The notes under the pieces are model-generated. The model searched no databases, was not told the origin of the DNA, and saw only the letters and a program-made list of their open reading frames with translations. Made by a program: the position numbers and the translations under genes. A DNA stretch of 19,313 nucleotides, from contig CP058707.1 of assembly GCA_013414745.1 (NCBI GenBank), forward strand, positions 3,795,977-3,815,289, written 5' to 3'. The stretch is from Bacteroidota bacterium. GTDB taxonomy: Bacteria; Bacteroidota; Bacteroidia; Chitinophagales; Chitinophagaceae. Below are positions 7,881 through 17,492 of this stretch, one piece after another (position 1 is the first letter of the stretch; the number at the start of each line of letters is the position of its first letter).

Positions 7881-8068
7881 TAAATATTACCTTGATTCCC
7901 GGAATAAGAATTTATCGCTTTATCCAAATAAAAGACATTTGAACCGCTAGAATTCTGCACATCCAGGTTATTTAGAGCCACCAATGAATTTGCGCCAAGA
8001 AGGAATTGTCCTTTGTTATTTATCTTACATGATCCTTGTTGAGCAGCTAAAAAGAGAATTGCTACCAC
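7829..8068 (-). CDS. Gene A1 fragment: linker between first beta-helix and SprB-like repeat
   Basis: About 79 codons: CKINNKGQFLLGANSLVALN followed by LDVQNSSGSNVFYLDKAINS and NQGNIYW. It is in the same frame as the upstream fragment, separated by TAA after GEKVAF; lengthening two T-runs would remove that stop. The downstream join to GNNCSYG needs one extra G at about 7878. Confidence 0.45.
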   Translation of the reverse strand: MVAILFLAAQQGSCKINNKGQFLLGANSLVALNNLDVQNSSGSNVFYLDKAINSYSGNQGNIYWEIIARMDLRLLRHSL

Positions 8069-8071
8069 TGA

Positions 8072-8653
8072 TTAAAAAGCGACTTTTTCACCAATGTATA
8101 TTTCTGGTGGCAAAGTTGATAACACACCACCCGGGTAATTGTAATTTTCATAAATACTGGTTCGGAAAGTTGAGCTATCCGGAATTTCAAAATTGGCATA
8201 AGTTGATGAGTTATTTATAGTTGGTGGTCCAATATTAAATGGTTTATTCACTGATGCTGTGACCAGTATTGTCTGACCCGTCCCTGCATTGTAATCATAG
8301 TAAGAATGTGAATTATTATAAGTAAAAATCATATTCTTGTCTAACTTAAACAAACTGGGAGTGCATGGGTCTATACTACCATTTAAAATAACACCCGCAG
8401 CTTTAATATTTTTAACTTCAGACGTGTTATTATTAAAAGTTGTCTTGCCCTGAAATTTGCAGCCTACAAATACAATTCCATTAAGTGTGCTATTGTAATC
8501 TTCAAAATGATTGTTTTCATAATTAATCGTACAATCTTTAAAAAGGGCGTATTTGGAAGTATCCACATTGGCCGCATCTCGGGTAAAAAGATATATTGGT
8601 GATTTAGCATGATTAACCGTAAATGTGCATTCATCAAAAACATTTGCTGACAA
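8072..8653 (-). CDS. Gene A1 fragment: end of first beta-helix
   Basis: 193 codons of beta-helix-like repeats (FDECTFTVNHAKSPIYLFTR, LFKDCTINYENNHF, FVGCKFQGKTTFNN), then a beta-rich tail ending EIYIGEKVAF. The first codon is internal: the upstream frame FLEDDGLGPLLINGNHQ joins it through a frameshift at about 8660. Confidence 0.6.
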   Translation of the reverse strand: MSANVFDECTFTVNHAKSPIYLFTRDAANVDTSKYALFKDCTINYENNHFEDYNSTLNGIVFVGCKFQGKTTFNNNTSEVKNIKAAGVILNGSIDPCTPSLFKLDKNMIFTYNNSHSYYDYNAGTGQTILVTASVNKPFNIGPPTINNSSTYANFEIPDSSTFRTSIYENYNYPGGVLSTLPPEIYIGEKVAF

Positions 8654-8768
8654 TGGTTGTGGGAATAAAATAATTTATTGTAATTCTGGTGCTGATGATT
8701 GCCATTGATTAAAAGTGGTCCCAAACCATCATCTTCAAGAAAAGTAACTTTGCTAAATTTGGGTTGGT

Positions 8769-10103
8769 CTAAGGCGCTATTCGGATAACACCCCTCCAAA
8801 ATGAGCCTACTATTGTGTCCCCTTCGAAGGTTACATTCAATCCATTGGATTCAACCGTGGCTTGTGTGCCAGGGCTCCAGGCTATTTGCAGTGAAATATC
8901 GTCGTAATCGGCGTAGTAGGAATTCTTTGATGTGATCCATTGAGAAACAAAATCTGCGTTTGGGTTTGATGGATGAATTATTGAGAGGATGGTCAAAGCA
9001 TGGGCATAGGAATATTTCACGTTACACTCTTCAATTACAATCTGGCTGCAACCATCGAGTGGAGCGTTTGGTGGCAAATAGCCGTTTGGTTCTATATCGA
9101 TGCCCGTTGCCGGTGCATTAGCCAGGATTTTTCCACCAACGGCAGAATCCTGACCAGTATTAAGTATGTCGCACTCTAATAGTTTGATATATTTTCCGGC
9201 ACTGATTGAAATCCCAATACGGGAATTGTTATTGCAGTCAATATTCTGGAACAAATTGTAAGCTAACCCGGCACTTTGGTCTTTTGTTAGAAAATTGGGA
9301 AACACTGTTCCACTAATTGTGTCTACTGCAATCTCACCATTAATCGTTATTCCATCCAAACAGAAATGATTGAAATTGCAATCAGAAACATTAAAATTCT
9401 CATTGTACCCGTCTATCCTCAGTCCAGAGGCCGCGACCTGAATATCATTAATAGAATCTCCTAGACCATTTGGAACACCACCATTATTGCTCCCTCCAAT
9501 TATCATATTGCTATTATTACCATCACCTTCAATATTGGAAAGAATTATATTTTCGCACTTGGTAAAATTGAACAAAGTACCCGGGGTGGCCGGATCGATT
9601 GATGGATCACAAATAATTGGCGTATTATTCGCATCAAAACACCCGTACTTCTGGCCGCCTGCAAATTTGAAAATGGAAGCTGGTGAGCCCACAGAATCCA
9701 AAGCACCGGTAATGCTCAAATTCCTACATTCCGAAAAGCTAAAAACCATTTTCGATGGATAGCTGATTGATGAATCCTGAATATTGATTAAATAATTTCC
9801 TGAAGGAATATTCAAATCGACCTTCCCTCGACGTTGATTTATAAAATTTGATGCAAAATATCCACTTAATACATCATTGGTTGAGCCATTACCCTCGGCG
9901 CAAAAATCGGTTTTAAAATTAAGATGAAGAATAGAATCCACATTGTTGTTCGCTGAATCATTGGCAGAATTATAATACACCGAAAACGGCAAGTGATTTG
10001 TAATAGTAAGCGTATCGGAATCCGAAGCACCGAGAGTTGAACCTGTTGTTATTTCAGCAATAATTTCATAAAGCCTGATTGCACATTTGTGAAACTGTCC
10101 CAT
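8769..10103 (-). CDS. Gene A1 fragment: N-terminal domain end and first beta-helix
   Basis: 444 codons. The first dozen residues are out-of-frame artefact: copy B reads straight through here (VQPGSYEIIAEITTG), showing that A lacks one base near 10070. It contains DTLTITNHLPFSVYYNSAND, then beta-helix coils (FSECRNLSITG, FTKCENIILSNIEGDGN, VSDCNFNHFCLDGITINGE). A T-run at 8793-8796 one base short ends it. Confidence 0.7.
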   Translation of the reverse strand: MGQFHKCAIRLYEIIAEITTGSTLGASDSDTLTITNHLPFSVYYNSANDSANNNVDSILHLNFKTDFCAEGNGSTNDVLSGYFASNFINQRRGKVDLNIPSGNYLINIQDSSISYPSKMVFSFSECRNLSITGALDSVGSPASIFKFAGGQKYGCFDANNTPIICDPSIDPATPGTLFNFTKCENIILSNIEGDGNNSNMIIGGSNNGGVPNGLGDSINDIQVAASGLRIDGYNENFNVSDCNFNHFCLDGITINGEIAVDTISGTVFPNFLTKDQSAGLAYNLFQNIDCNNNSRIGISISAGKYIKLLECDILNTGQDSAVGGKILANAPATGIDIEPNGYLPPNAPLDGCSQIVIEECNVKYSYAHALTILSIIHPSNPNADFVSQWITSKNSYYADYDDISLQIAWSPGTQATVESNGLNVTFEGDTIVGSFWRGVIRIAP

Positions 10104-10420
10104 TTCCCATCAGCCGTATTACCTAATAAACTAATAGAAGGTATTGTACTGAGTGATGAAGTTGATCCAGATGTCGAGTCAATCACTATTGAATTTTGTT
10201 TTAGTTTTAGTTTGTAGAATTCAGTCGTTTGATTCGGGTTAACAATAAAAAGTTGAACACTGATTTTGGCGTTAGATTGGGAACATGCTGATTTGGTTTG
10301 ATAAACATGGCATGCTATGGTAGTTTGAGCACGCAAGAAATTACCGTCAGACAGGAATATCAAGAAAAGAAACAAAGCGCAGAACGCAATCAAAAACGGA
10401 GGCTTACAGGCAAATCTCAT
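10049..10420 (-). CDS. Gene A1 fragment: signal peptide and N-terminal domain
   Basis: 123 codons from the genuine start. The signal peptide is followed by TTIACHVYQTKSACSQSNAK and a beta-rich stretch ending KWDSFTNVQ before the frameshift. The leader upstream (10421-10536) shows no clear Bacteroidota promoter that I can defend. Confidence 0.7.
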   Translation of the reverse strand: MRFACKPPFLIAFCALFLFLIFLSDGNFLRAQTTIACHVYQTKSACSQSNAKISVQLFIVNPNQTTEFYKLKLKQNSIVIDSTSGSTSSLSTIPSISLLGNTADGKWDSFTNVQSGFMKLLLK

Positions 10421-10536
10421 ATAGGATGGTATTTAAATTCTAAGTTAATGAAAATAGGAATAAGATTATCAGCAAGAACTAAAAAAAAATTTCATTTGAG
10501 CGAAAACATTTCCAGCAAGTAGTAAACCCGGCATTA

Positions 10537-10668
10537 CTTACAACGGTTTGGGGCTTTGCGTTCGGGCGGGCTAGATGGGTAAAAATGATCATTAAGAAGG
10601 CATACTATAAGGAGTAGTAATCTTTCGGTAGTAATTGCCCCCGCCTGACGCAAAACCCCTGTTGTAAG
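10537..10668 (-). repeat. attC-like recombination site e
   Basis: Same family as site d: TTTGCGTTCGGGCGGG (10555-10570) against CCCGCCTGACGCAAAA (10639-10654). Ends CTTACAAC (10537-10544) and GTTGTAAG (10661-10668) match because both neighbouring cassettes are copies of each other. Confidence 0.75.
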
Positions 10669-10848
10669 TAGTGCCGATTTGTCTTTTGTCATTCCACTAC
10701 CACCTTTCGTACTTGTCCTTCGCAGCGCAGTAAATAAACTCCTTTGCAAATCGAGTTAAGTCAAGTTCGTTTTCTTTGGTTCGTAGTAGGAGTTGACCGG
10801 AATGCGAATACAATTCTTTGGGAGCGTCTATGTTGCAACCTCGGATAA

Positions 10849-11172
10849 TCAATCTTCCTGAAGTTGGATTAGGATACACCAAAGGCTTTCAGATCTGGTG
10901 TTGGTATTCTCCACAGTTACCGGCCAACAGTTAATACTCGTATCCTTTCCTAAATTGTAATTTGGTTGACACGGCGGATTTGTGGCACCACCTAAGGTAT
11001 CTGGGAAACGCATACATTTAGGACACCAATTGCAAGAAATTCCTTTATTATCCGGACTATCAATTACACTCATAGTTTTGCCCAATCCATGCCAATTTCC
11101 AATGTAAAGTTTATTATCCCAACCCAAATAGCCCATACTGTAACCCATAAAATATTCATACACAGTGTCCAT
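10849..11172 (-). CDS. Gene B2 fragment: C-terminal propeller part
   Basis: 107 codons, almost identical to the same stretch of A2: MGYSMGYLGWDNKLYIGNWH, CPKCMRFPDTLGG, NPPCQPNYNLGKDTSINCWP. A missing A near 10882 (four A in A2, three here) throws the frame off just before the sorting domain, which resumes in another frame (10882-10697). Confidence 0.6.
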   Translation of the reverse strand: MDTVYEYFMGYSMGYLGWDNKLYIGNWHGLGKTMSVIDSPDNKGISCNWCPKCMRFPDTLGGATNPPCQPNYNLGKDTSINCWPVTVENTNTRSESLWCILIQLQED

Positions 11173-11507
11173 ATTGGCTACATGATACCACGCAGTAGAA
11201 CTATCAGGGTCCCAAGTATCATATTGCTGTATATTGGTATAATTAATGGAATAAATAAAACGTCCATTGGGTGAAAAACAAAGACCGGTGGAGTATTTGT
11301 CAATAGGTTCATTAGCTGAGGCAGGAAAGTTTGTCGGAAGTATAGGTATATTTTCTTAGTCTTATTTGAAAGTTGTCCTGTACAACGATCAAAATCGGCA
11401 AGAAAAAGTTCATTATGACCATTATTGCATGTAGCTGCAAATTTTTTGCCATCAGGACTTAATTGGATTTGTCCCATATTCTCCCAAAGACATTATTAGT
11501 GCCAGTT

Positions 11508-11786
11508 TTACGGGGATACGGAAAGCTTTGTTTCCCATGGTTGTAAACGGAATCTTTGGTAATTAAAAATGTATACACTGACACTATCATGCATCATTTT
11601 GAGCAACCACCAGTCCCTTCCATTGGCGTGTTTACAAGCCATCATTTGAGTTTTACTGATAAATTCTCCTTGAACGATAGGTTGCATACGTTCAATCACT
11701 TTTCCAGCACCACCATTCGCTTTCAAGTTGATTTTATTGAGATAAAGTAAGTCAAATGGAGATTTATTTGAACTGGAGCTAGCCAA
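11508..11786 (-). CDS. Gene B2 fragment: middle part
   Basis: 92 codons: SPFDLLYLNKINLKANGGAG, KVIERMQPIVQGEF, HANGRDWWLLKMMHDSVSVY, then off frame. Conservative differences from A2 (Lys/Arg, Val/Ile) show a real diverged copy and not simple sequencing noise. Confidence 0.55.
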   Translation of the reverse strand: MASSSSNKSPFDLLYLNKINLKANGGAGKVIERMQPIVQGEFISKTQMMACKHANGRDWWLLKMMHDSVSVYIFNYQRFRLQPWETKLSVSP

Positions 11787-12190
11787 ACAGTATTTAATTG
11801 GTTTTCAGAGCATCCTGAATTAATTAAATATATAATTGTGTCGTCAATTGGTAAGAAAATAGATGATTGCGAATATTACTATAACCATTATAAAAATCAA
11901 AATAGGTAGAATCCATTAATCGATCCCCCATTTAAATAATTCAAGTCATCGCCAAAAATACTGAACCGTTACTGCAAAGTAGCATATTTCCATTGCTGTC
12001 ACAGACAGAGGATGAGCCGGAATCAAAATATTTGTTCTTAAAGAATCAATCTTAGTATTGGTTGTTCCAGATAAAGAAATATAGAACGTTCTTCCCGCTC
12101 CAGTATACCAAATTTTATTGAAATTTTCTTGGGCACAACTAATTGAGTAAGTGGAAAATTACACAAAACAATATCGCACATTTCATAATT

Positions 12191-12634
12191 TTAAATTTTA
12201 ATGAATTTTGAATATTCAACCTTGTGATTTAGTTGAATTCGTATACTATATATTCCAGGGGTCAGAAAAGAAACTGGTAAATTAATCTTTCCATTTTGTA
12301 AATTATTCTTCAAATTCAATACTTGTACTGAAGTCATGTTAAAAACCTGAATTTGAACCGAACCTTCACTTTGTGGGAAAGAAATTTGCAACTCTGAGTG
12401 CGTTGGATTGGGATACACGATAATATTTGAGGATTCCTCATCGTTAATTCCATCTGTAGAATTCCCTAAACTACTTTTATAAACGCCTACTGCATTGCAA
12501 ATTTCAAGATCATTATAGGATATGCCTGGATGGATGTGCGCATATAAACTACGGGCTTTATATACAGCGCTACCATTTACAAATGGGCAACTAAGTGCCA
12601 ATTCTTCAAGTTGTTCAAAGTCCGCTGAAGACAA
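12191..12634 (-). CDS. Gene B1 fragment: T9SS type A sorting domain
   Basis: 147 codons. FEQLEELALSCPFVNGSAVY and LEICNAVGVYK match A1 closely; the remaining ~95 residues do not. The YPNP box, the QVFNMTSVQV strand and the GIYSIRI...SKFIKI end are all present, so it is a complete sorting domain of another sequence type. Confidence 0.75.
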   Translation of the reverse strand: MSSADFEQLEELALSCPFVNGSAVYKARSLYAHIHPGISYNDLEICNAVGVYKSSLGNSTDGINDEESSNIIVYPNPTHSELQISFPQSEGSVQIQVFNMTSVQVLNLKNNLQNGKINLPVSFLTPGIYSIRIQLNHKVEYSKFIKI

Positions 12635-13081
12635 AGATTGCCAACCCTGTGTCAGAACACTAAATAAATTCGATTGAGGTCTTTTTCATAATTCTCAAAT
12701 AATCGCCCTATCGGTAAGGCTGTATTTTCCTGGGTTACCTCCTGGATTAAGTTTTGAAAAATTGTACTGTCATTGAGTGTGTTTTCCTGACACAGAAAAT
12801 GCATATTCATATCCAATGTGCGAATTTCATCGGTCAATAAAGATTCCTGATTGGCATAAAATGCGTTTAATAGTGGATAAGTTGCCCTTGCCACAGAATC
12901 GCGTCTTAACCATTCATATATCGACGTTCATCGTACCACTCACTCAAATCGGTGTATTCCGGATAGTTAATGCTGTCACCAGCGACACGTAAAGCTTCAA
13001 TGATTTGACCGCTAGTCAGACTTTCTTCATTGATTTCTATTGGAAGGTCTTCACAAGTTAATAAATTGTGGTTACTTCCGT

Positions 13082-14143
13082 TCAGAGTAATATCATAGGC
13101 CCCTTGAAGGCCAATATTTGATCTACTTTGAATTTGATTAATTTGTAGTGTATGAATTTGACTAATAAATGATGCAGAATCCTGAACAATTCTCTCTCTC
13201 TCAAGTAAGTATTGCCAATTGCTTGTGAACTATTTGAAAATTGATTATTGTTATCATGGTTCAGATTCCCTATATTTCCAAAAGTTCCTTCACTGCCTAA
13301 GTGGTTAAACAGCATACCTGATACATGGTAATCGAATAAGTTTCCTCTCACGGTGAGTGGGTCGGCATGTGAACAATCTCCCACAACATAAAATCCATAC
13401 CGGGTTTTGTGGGTTTCATTACATTTTAGCCCTATATCCCGGCTGTGAAACATGCGAAGCGCAAAAGCATTTCGTTCATTAAACACATTCACCAGAGGTT
13501 GCCCCGAGGCATCGGCAAACCCATACACTTTGTTGGCCTCTAACATACCATCCCGGCTATTGCTCATTTCAATGCCGACTAATTCAGCCCGACACCAGCC
13601 ACATGAATTATCGGGTGCCGCCGAGGTTGTTTGAAAGCGAATTTCATTGTTGAATACTCGTAAGCCCTTACCGGCATTGCTAATACTGATACCGGTTCCT
13701 CCTAAATTTGGAATATTGATTTGATTTTGATTGATTTCATACGGCGTTGTAGGAGAGTTAAATGGACGGAGTATAATGCCCTGTGCCCAATAATACAAGG
13801 TGCTGATGGGGCCATTCAGATAATAATCCCCAGTGAGGTTGATTTCATTGTCGTTGATGAAGGTTTTACTGGTATTGCCCAAAACTTGAATGCCTATCAT
13901 CACATCATTGAGAATATTGTGTTGTCCACCACCAAGTTGAGAAATCACATTTCCCGCTTCGATATATTGCCCATCGGCATTGCCGAACATAAAACCAAGG
14001 GGAGTACCTGAAGTTTGAGTGTTCTGAATATTGGCTCCAAAATAACTTGTTACAATGGCTTTATCACAATTGCTAAAGCTGACTACATTCTGGTTACCAT
14101 TCACAACTATGCGGTGTAAGTTCGTGATATTTAAAGGTGCCAC
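13082..14143 (-). CDS. Gene B1 fragment: second beta-helix
   Basis: 353 codons, virtually identical to A1 up to NTYLRE, then off frame. Repairing the frame near 13200 gives RIVQDSASFISQIHTLQINQ, a patch that differs from A1 (RITNSFLFQDKIYTQQIVQG) before identity resumes at LLTCEDLPIE. Confidence 0.7.
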   Translation of the reverse strand: MAPLNITNLHRIVVNGNQNVVSFSNCDKAIVTSYFGANIQNTQTSGTPLGFMFGNADGQYIEAGNVISQLGGGQHNILNDVMIGIQVLGNTSKTFINDNEINLTGDYYLNGPISTLYYWAQGIILRPFNSPTTPYEINQNQINIPNLGGTGISISNAGKGLRVFNNEIRFQTTSAAPDNSCGWCRAELVGIEMSNSRDGMLEANKVYGFADASGQPLVNVFNERNAFALRMFHSRDIGLKCNETHKTRYGFYVVGDCSHADPLTVRGNLFDYHVSGMLFNHLGSEGTFGNIGNLNHDNNNQFSNSSQAIGNTYLRERELFRILHHLLVKFIHYKLIKFKVDQILAFKGPMILL

Positions 14144-14612
14144 GGAGTAGGGTACGGCGTAAATACCTGCCCCTCGATGGGTGTTATACGTATTGCCGAT
14201 TAACGTTGAATAATAAGCACCACCGGGTTGTATATCATCTTTAATGTTTTCAAATAGGTTGTTGTATATTTTTAAATTGTGGGCTTGATTTTGTGCACCA
14301 GGTTCAATGAAAATGCCAGTGTAAAGCTGTGTAAAGGTGTTTTTAACTAGTACTACCTAATACGCCAATTTCGACTTCGGAGCATTTGCTTAAACGTATC
14401 CCTAATTCCGGTTTAGACTGACTGGCATGGGGTGCTCGTAAGGGATTCCACTTCCTGAAAATGTATTTCCCTGAATTTGACAAGTTCCATTGGTATTATT
14501 AAACTTATAGGAGCCTGAATGATTTGTAGGGATGAATAATTGTCAATAAATTGATTCCCCACAATGACGAGTTTTGCACCGATTGTAGATACAATACCAT
14601 TTTCCATATCCT

Positions 14613-15077
14613 TCAAAGTTGAGTTGTCAATATGAATTTGTGAACTGCATTACTCGCATAGATTCCATCCCACATAGCACAAGAGGCTTGAAGCGTTGAG
14701 TTTTGAACAATATGCAAATTTTTACCGGCATTGACAGTTATCTTAGAACCTGTTGTAAAATAAATATCACATTGATTGAACATAATATTATCATCAATAG
14801 TAAGTATACCATCGATATAAAATTTCTTGCCCTGAATCACACCGCCACTACCGTAGTTAGCTAAAAGGTTGTTTGCGGTGAGGCTACTGACCTGTGAATT
14901 AGGCAACAGAATAATATTTGGCTGAGAAGCAATATTGGAACCTGCATTCTGGTTAGAGGTTGTGGAGCAGCAATGATTGGCATTGGGTTGGTATAAGGTA
15001 ACAGAGGTTGATACAGAACACCCGTTTGCATCGGTAGCAATGATAGGGTATGTACTTGCATTGAGTCCAGTCAGCAC
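14613..15077 (-). CDS. Gene B1 fragment: SprB-like repeat end and start of second beta-helix
   Basis: 154 codons identical to A1 from LTGLNASTYPIIATDANGC to SCAMWDGIYASN save for one short replaced strand (TIDDNIMFNQCDIYF against A1 TINVDITFYQCDIYF). Ends at a short deletion near 14646. Confidence 0.6.
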   Translation of the reverse strand: MLTGLNASTYPIIATDANGCSVSTSVTLYQPNANHCCSTTSNQNAGSNIASQPNIILLPNSQVSSLTANNLLANYGSGGVIQGKKFYIDGILTIDDNIMFNQCDIYFTTGSKITVNAGKNLHIVQNSTLQASCAMWDGIYASNAVHKFILTTQL

Positions 15078-15134
15078 GGAGGGGTAAAGCTTACCTGTCC
15101 GGTACCGCCTGTGGTTAAAGGAATTATGATACCA

Positions 15135-15347
15135 TTATTCCCTGGTGTGCAAGTTGGTTGTTGTTATGCTGGACCAAGATAAGGCTGGAGGTTCGGTGAT
15201 AGTGAATTGAAAAGAATATGAACAGGACGTATTTAATGAATCTGTGACTGTAAATGTATGAGTTCCTGTGGCAAGACTGACATTATTCGAAGTAGAAGTA
15301 TTTCCGTCTATGTTTATAATATAATTTCCCGTTCCGCCTTTAACCAA
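15135..15347 (-). CDS. Gene B1 fragment: SprB-like repeat
   Basis: 70 codons with GGTGNYIINIDGNTST, THTFTVTDSLNTSCSY and ITEPPALSW. A 4-base deletion near 15156 relative to copy A (one GGTT unit of a tandem run) shifts the frame. Confidence 0.5.
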   Translation of the reverse strand: MVKGGTGNYIINIDGNTSTSNNVSLATGTHTFTVTDSLNTSCSYSFQFTITEPPALSWSSITTTNLHTRE

Positions 15348-15700
15348 ATATTGGATAGAACCAAGTGAATTACCTGCGCAAGGGTTATTTTGAATCTTAT
15401 AATAAACCGTGAACTTCTCATCCCATTTAATTTGGTCGTAATTGGGTTGTGGACAAGGATTTAAAGTGAATGTCGAAGAAGACGTAAGTCCATACGAGCA
15501 ATTATTTCAATAAATATTACCTTGATTCCCGGAATAAGAATTTATCGCTTTATCCAAATAAAAGACATTTGAACCGCTAGAATTCTGCACATCCAGGTTA
15601 TTTGAGCCACCAATGAATTTGCGCCAAGAAGGAATTGTCCTTTGTTATTTATCTTACACGATCCTTGTTGAGCAGCTAAAAAGAGAATTGCTACCACTGA

Positions 15701-15982
15701 TTAAAAAGCGACTTTTTCACCAATGTATATTTCTGGTGGCAAAGTTGATAACACACCACCCGGGTAATTGTAATTTTCATAAATACTGGTTCGGAAAGTT
15801 GAGCTATCCGGAATTTCAAAATTGGCATAAGTTGATGAGTTATTTATAGTTGGTGGTCCAATATTAAATGGTTTATTCACTGATGCTGTGACCAGTATTG
15901 TCTGACCCGTCCCTGCATTGTAGTCATAGTAAGAATGTGAATTATTATAAGTAAAAATCATATTCTTGTCTAACTTAAACAA
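15701..15982 (-). CDS. Gene B1 fragment: tail of first beta-helix
   Basis: 93 codons from within the frame: FKLDKNMIFTYNNSHSYYDY, ANFEIPDSSTFRTSIYENYN, ending GEKVAF at the same stop seen in A1. The upstream part of this frame is broken by a one-base deletion near 16112. Confidence 0.5.
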   Translation of the reverse strand: MFKLDKNMIFTYNNSHSYYDYNAGTGQTILVTASVNKPFNIGPPTINNSSTYANFEIPDSSTFRTSIYENYNYPGGVLSTLPPEIYIGEKVAF

Positions 15983-16396
15983 ACTGGGAGTGCATGGGTC
16001 TATACTACCATTTAAAATAACACCCGCAGCTTTAATATTTTTAACTTCAGACGTGTTATTATTAAAAGTTGTCTTGCCCTGAAATTTGCAGCCTACAAAT
16101 ACAATTCCATTAGTGTGCTATTGTAATCTTCAAAATGATTGTTTTCATAATTAATCGTACAATCTTTAAAAAGGGCGTATTTGGAAGTATCCACATTGGC
16201 CGCATCTCGGGTAAAAAGATATATTGGTGATTTAGCATGATTAACCGTAAATGTGCATTCATCAAAAACATTTGCTGACAATGGTTGTGGGAATAAAATA
16301 ATTTATTGTAATTCTGGTGCTGATGATTGCCATTGATTAAAAGTGGTCCCAAACCATCATCTTCAAGAAAAGTAACTTTGCTAAATTTGGGTTGGT

Positions 16397-17347
16397 CTAA
16401 GGCGCTATTCGGATAACACCCCTCCAAAATGAGCCTACTATTGTGTCCCCTTCGAAGGTTACATTCAATCCATTGGATTCAACCGTGGCTTGTGTGCCAG
16501 GGCTCCAGGCTATTTGCAGTGAAATATCGTCGTAATCGGCGTAGTAGGAATTCTTTGATGTGATCCATTGAGAAACAAAATCTGCGTTTGGGTTTGATGG
16601 ATGAATTATTGAGAGGATGGTCAAAGCATGGGCATAGGAATATTTCACGTTACACTCTTCAATTACAATCTGGCTGCAACCATCGAGTGGAGCGTTTGGT
16701 GGCAAATAGCCGTTTGGTTCTATATCGATGCCCGTTGCCGGTGCATTAGCCAGGATTTTTCCACCAACGGCAGAATCCTGACCAGTATTAAGTATGTCGC
16801 ACTCTAATAGTTTGATATATTTTCCGGCACTGATTGAAATCCCAATACGGGAATTGTTATTGCAGTCAATATTCTGGAACAAATTGTAAGCTAACCCGGC
16901 ACTTTGGTCTTTTGTTAGAAAATTGGGAAACACTGTTCCACTAATTGTGTCTACTGCAATCTCACCATTAATCGTTATTCCATCCAAACAGAAATGATTG
17001 AAATTGCAATCAGAAACATTAAAATTCTTATTGTACCCGTCTATCCTCAGTCCAGAGGCCGCGACCTGAATATCATTAATAGAATCTCCTAGACCATTTG
17101 GAACACCACCATTATTGCTCCCTCCAATTATCATATTGCTATTATTACCATCACCTTCAATATTGGAAAGAATTATATTTTCGCACTTGGTAAAATTGAA
17201 CAAAGTACCCGGGGTGGCCGGATCAATTGATGGATCACAAATAATTGGCGTATTATTCGCATCAAAACACCCGTACTTCTGGCCGCCTGCAAATTTGAAA
17301 ATGGAAGCTGGTGAGCCCACAGAATCCAAAGCACCGGTAATGCTCAA
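16397..17347 (-). CDS. Gene B1 fragment: first beta-helix
   Basis: 316 codons almost identical to A1 (one N-for-E change in DGYNKNFNVSDCNFNHF is among the few differences). The apparent start is internal; a lost C at about 17357 separates it from FSFSEC. Confidence 0.7.
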   Translation of the reverse strand: MSITGALDSVGSPASIFKFAGGQKYGCFDANNTPIICDPSIDPATPGTLFNFTKCENIILSNIEGDGNNSNMIIGGSNNGGVPNGLGDSINDIQVAASGLRIDGYNKNFNVSDCNFNHFCLDGITINGEIAVDTISGTVFPNFLTKDQSAGLAYNLFQNIDCNNNSRIGISISAGKYIKLLECDILNTGQDSAVGGKILANAPATGIDIEPNGYLPPNAPLDGCSQIVIEECNVKYSYAHALTILSIIHPSNPNADFVSQWITSKNSYYADYDDISLQIAWSPGTQATVESNGLNVTFEGDTIVGSFWRGVIRIAP

Positions 17348-17492
17348 ATTCCTACATTCGAAAAGCTAAAAACCATTTTCGATGGATAGCTGATTGATGC
17401 ATCCTGAATATTGATTAAATAATTTCCTGAAGGAATATTCAAATCGACCTTCCCTTGACGTTGATTTATAAAATTTGATGCAAAATATCCAC

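Larger units (their letters stand above)
4531..10420 (-). pseudogene. Gene A1: giant secreted beta-helix protein with SprB-like repeat and T9SS sorting domain (frameshifted)
   Basis: ATG 10420 gives a strong signal peptide (residues 1-31, hydrophobic LIAFCALFLFLIFL, ending LRAQ). Repaired length is about 1,960 residues. Order: N-terminal beta-sandwich-like region (~40-140); first right-handed parallel beta-helix (~220-770: CSQIVIEECNVKYSY, LFKDCTINYENN); SprB-like repeat (~905-1010: GGTGNYIINIDG, TGTHTFTVTDS, ITEPPALSW, IIATDANGC); second beta-helix (~1055-1620, many GNxF and IYNN turns); acidic helical segment (~1680-1860); T9SS type A domain (~1885-end). Six breaks (near 10070, 8785, 8660, 8072, 7875, 7440) separate the frames; five need added bases in a homopolymer. 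Likely a large surface-attached or secreted adhesin or glycan-binding protein; no catalytic site is recognisable. Gene A2 starts 4 nt downstream. Confidence 0.75.
3018..10544 (-). mobile_element. Cassette 4: 7.5-kb cassette carrying T9SS gene pair, copy A
   Basis: Starts with GTTGTAAGTAGTGCCG (3018-3033) and ends with CGGCATTACTTACAAC (10529-10544), a 16-bp inverted match with one difference. It holds two minus-strand genes. The leader from the right boundary to the first start is about 115 bp; the last stop lies about 21 bp from site d. A cassette of this size is far above the usual 0.5-1 kb. Confidence 0.65.
10689..12186 (-). pseudogene. Gene B2: copy of the propeller-like T9SS protein gene (heavily frameshifted)
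   Basis: Starts at ATG 12186, 4 nt after the gene B1 stop. Repaired, it opens MKCAILFCVIFHL..SCAQENFNKIWYTG, a signal peptide different from A2's but with the same mature start. The first ~200 codons are only moderately similar to A2 (FDFYNGYSNYSQSSIFLP against FDFDDGWSGYSQSSIILP; GCSENQLNTVWLAP). From the IQQYDTWDPDSSTAWY stretch to the end the copies are nearly identical, including the sorting domain, except for indels that break YPNPTSG and the last strand. At least seven frameshifts. Role as for A2. Confidence 0.65.
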
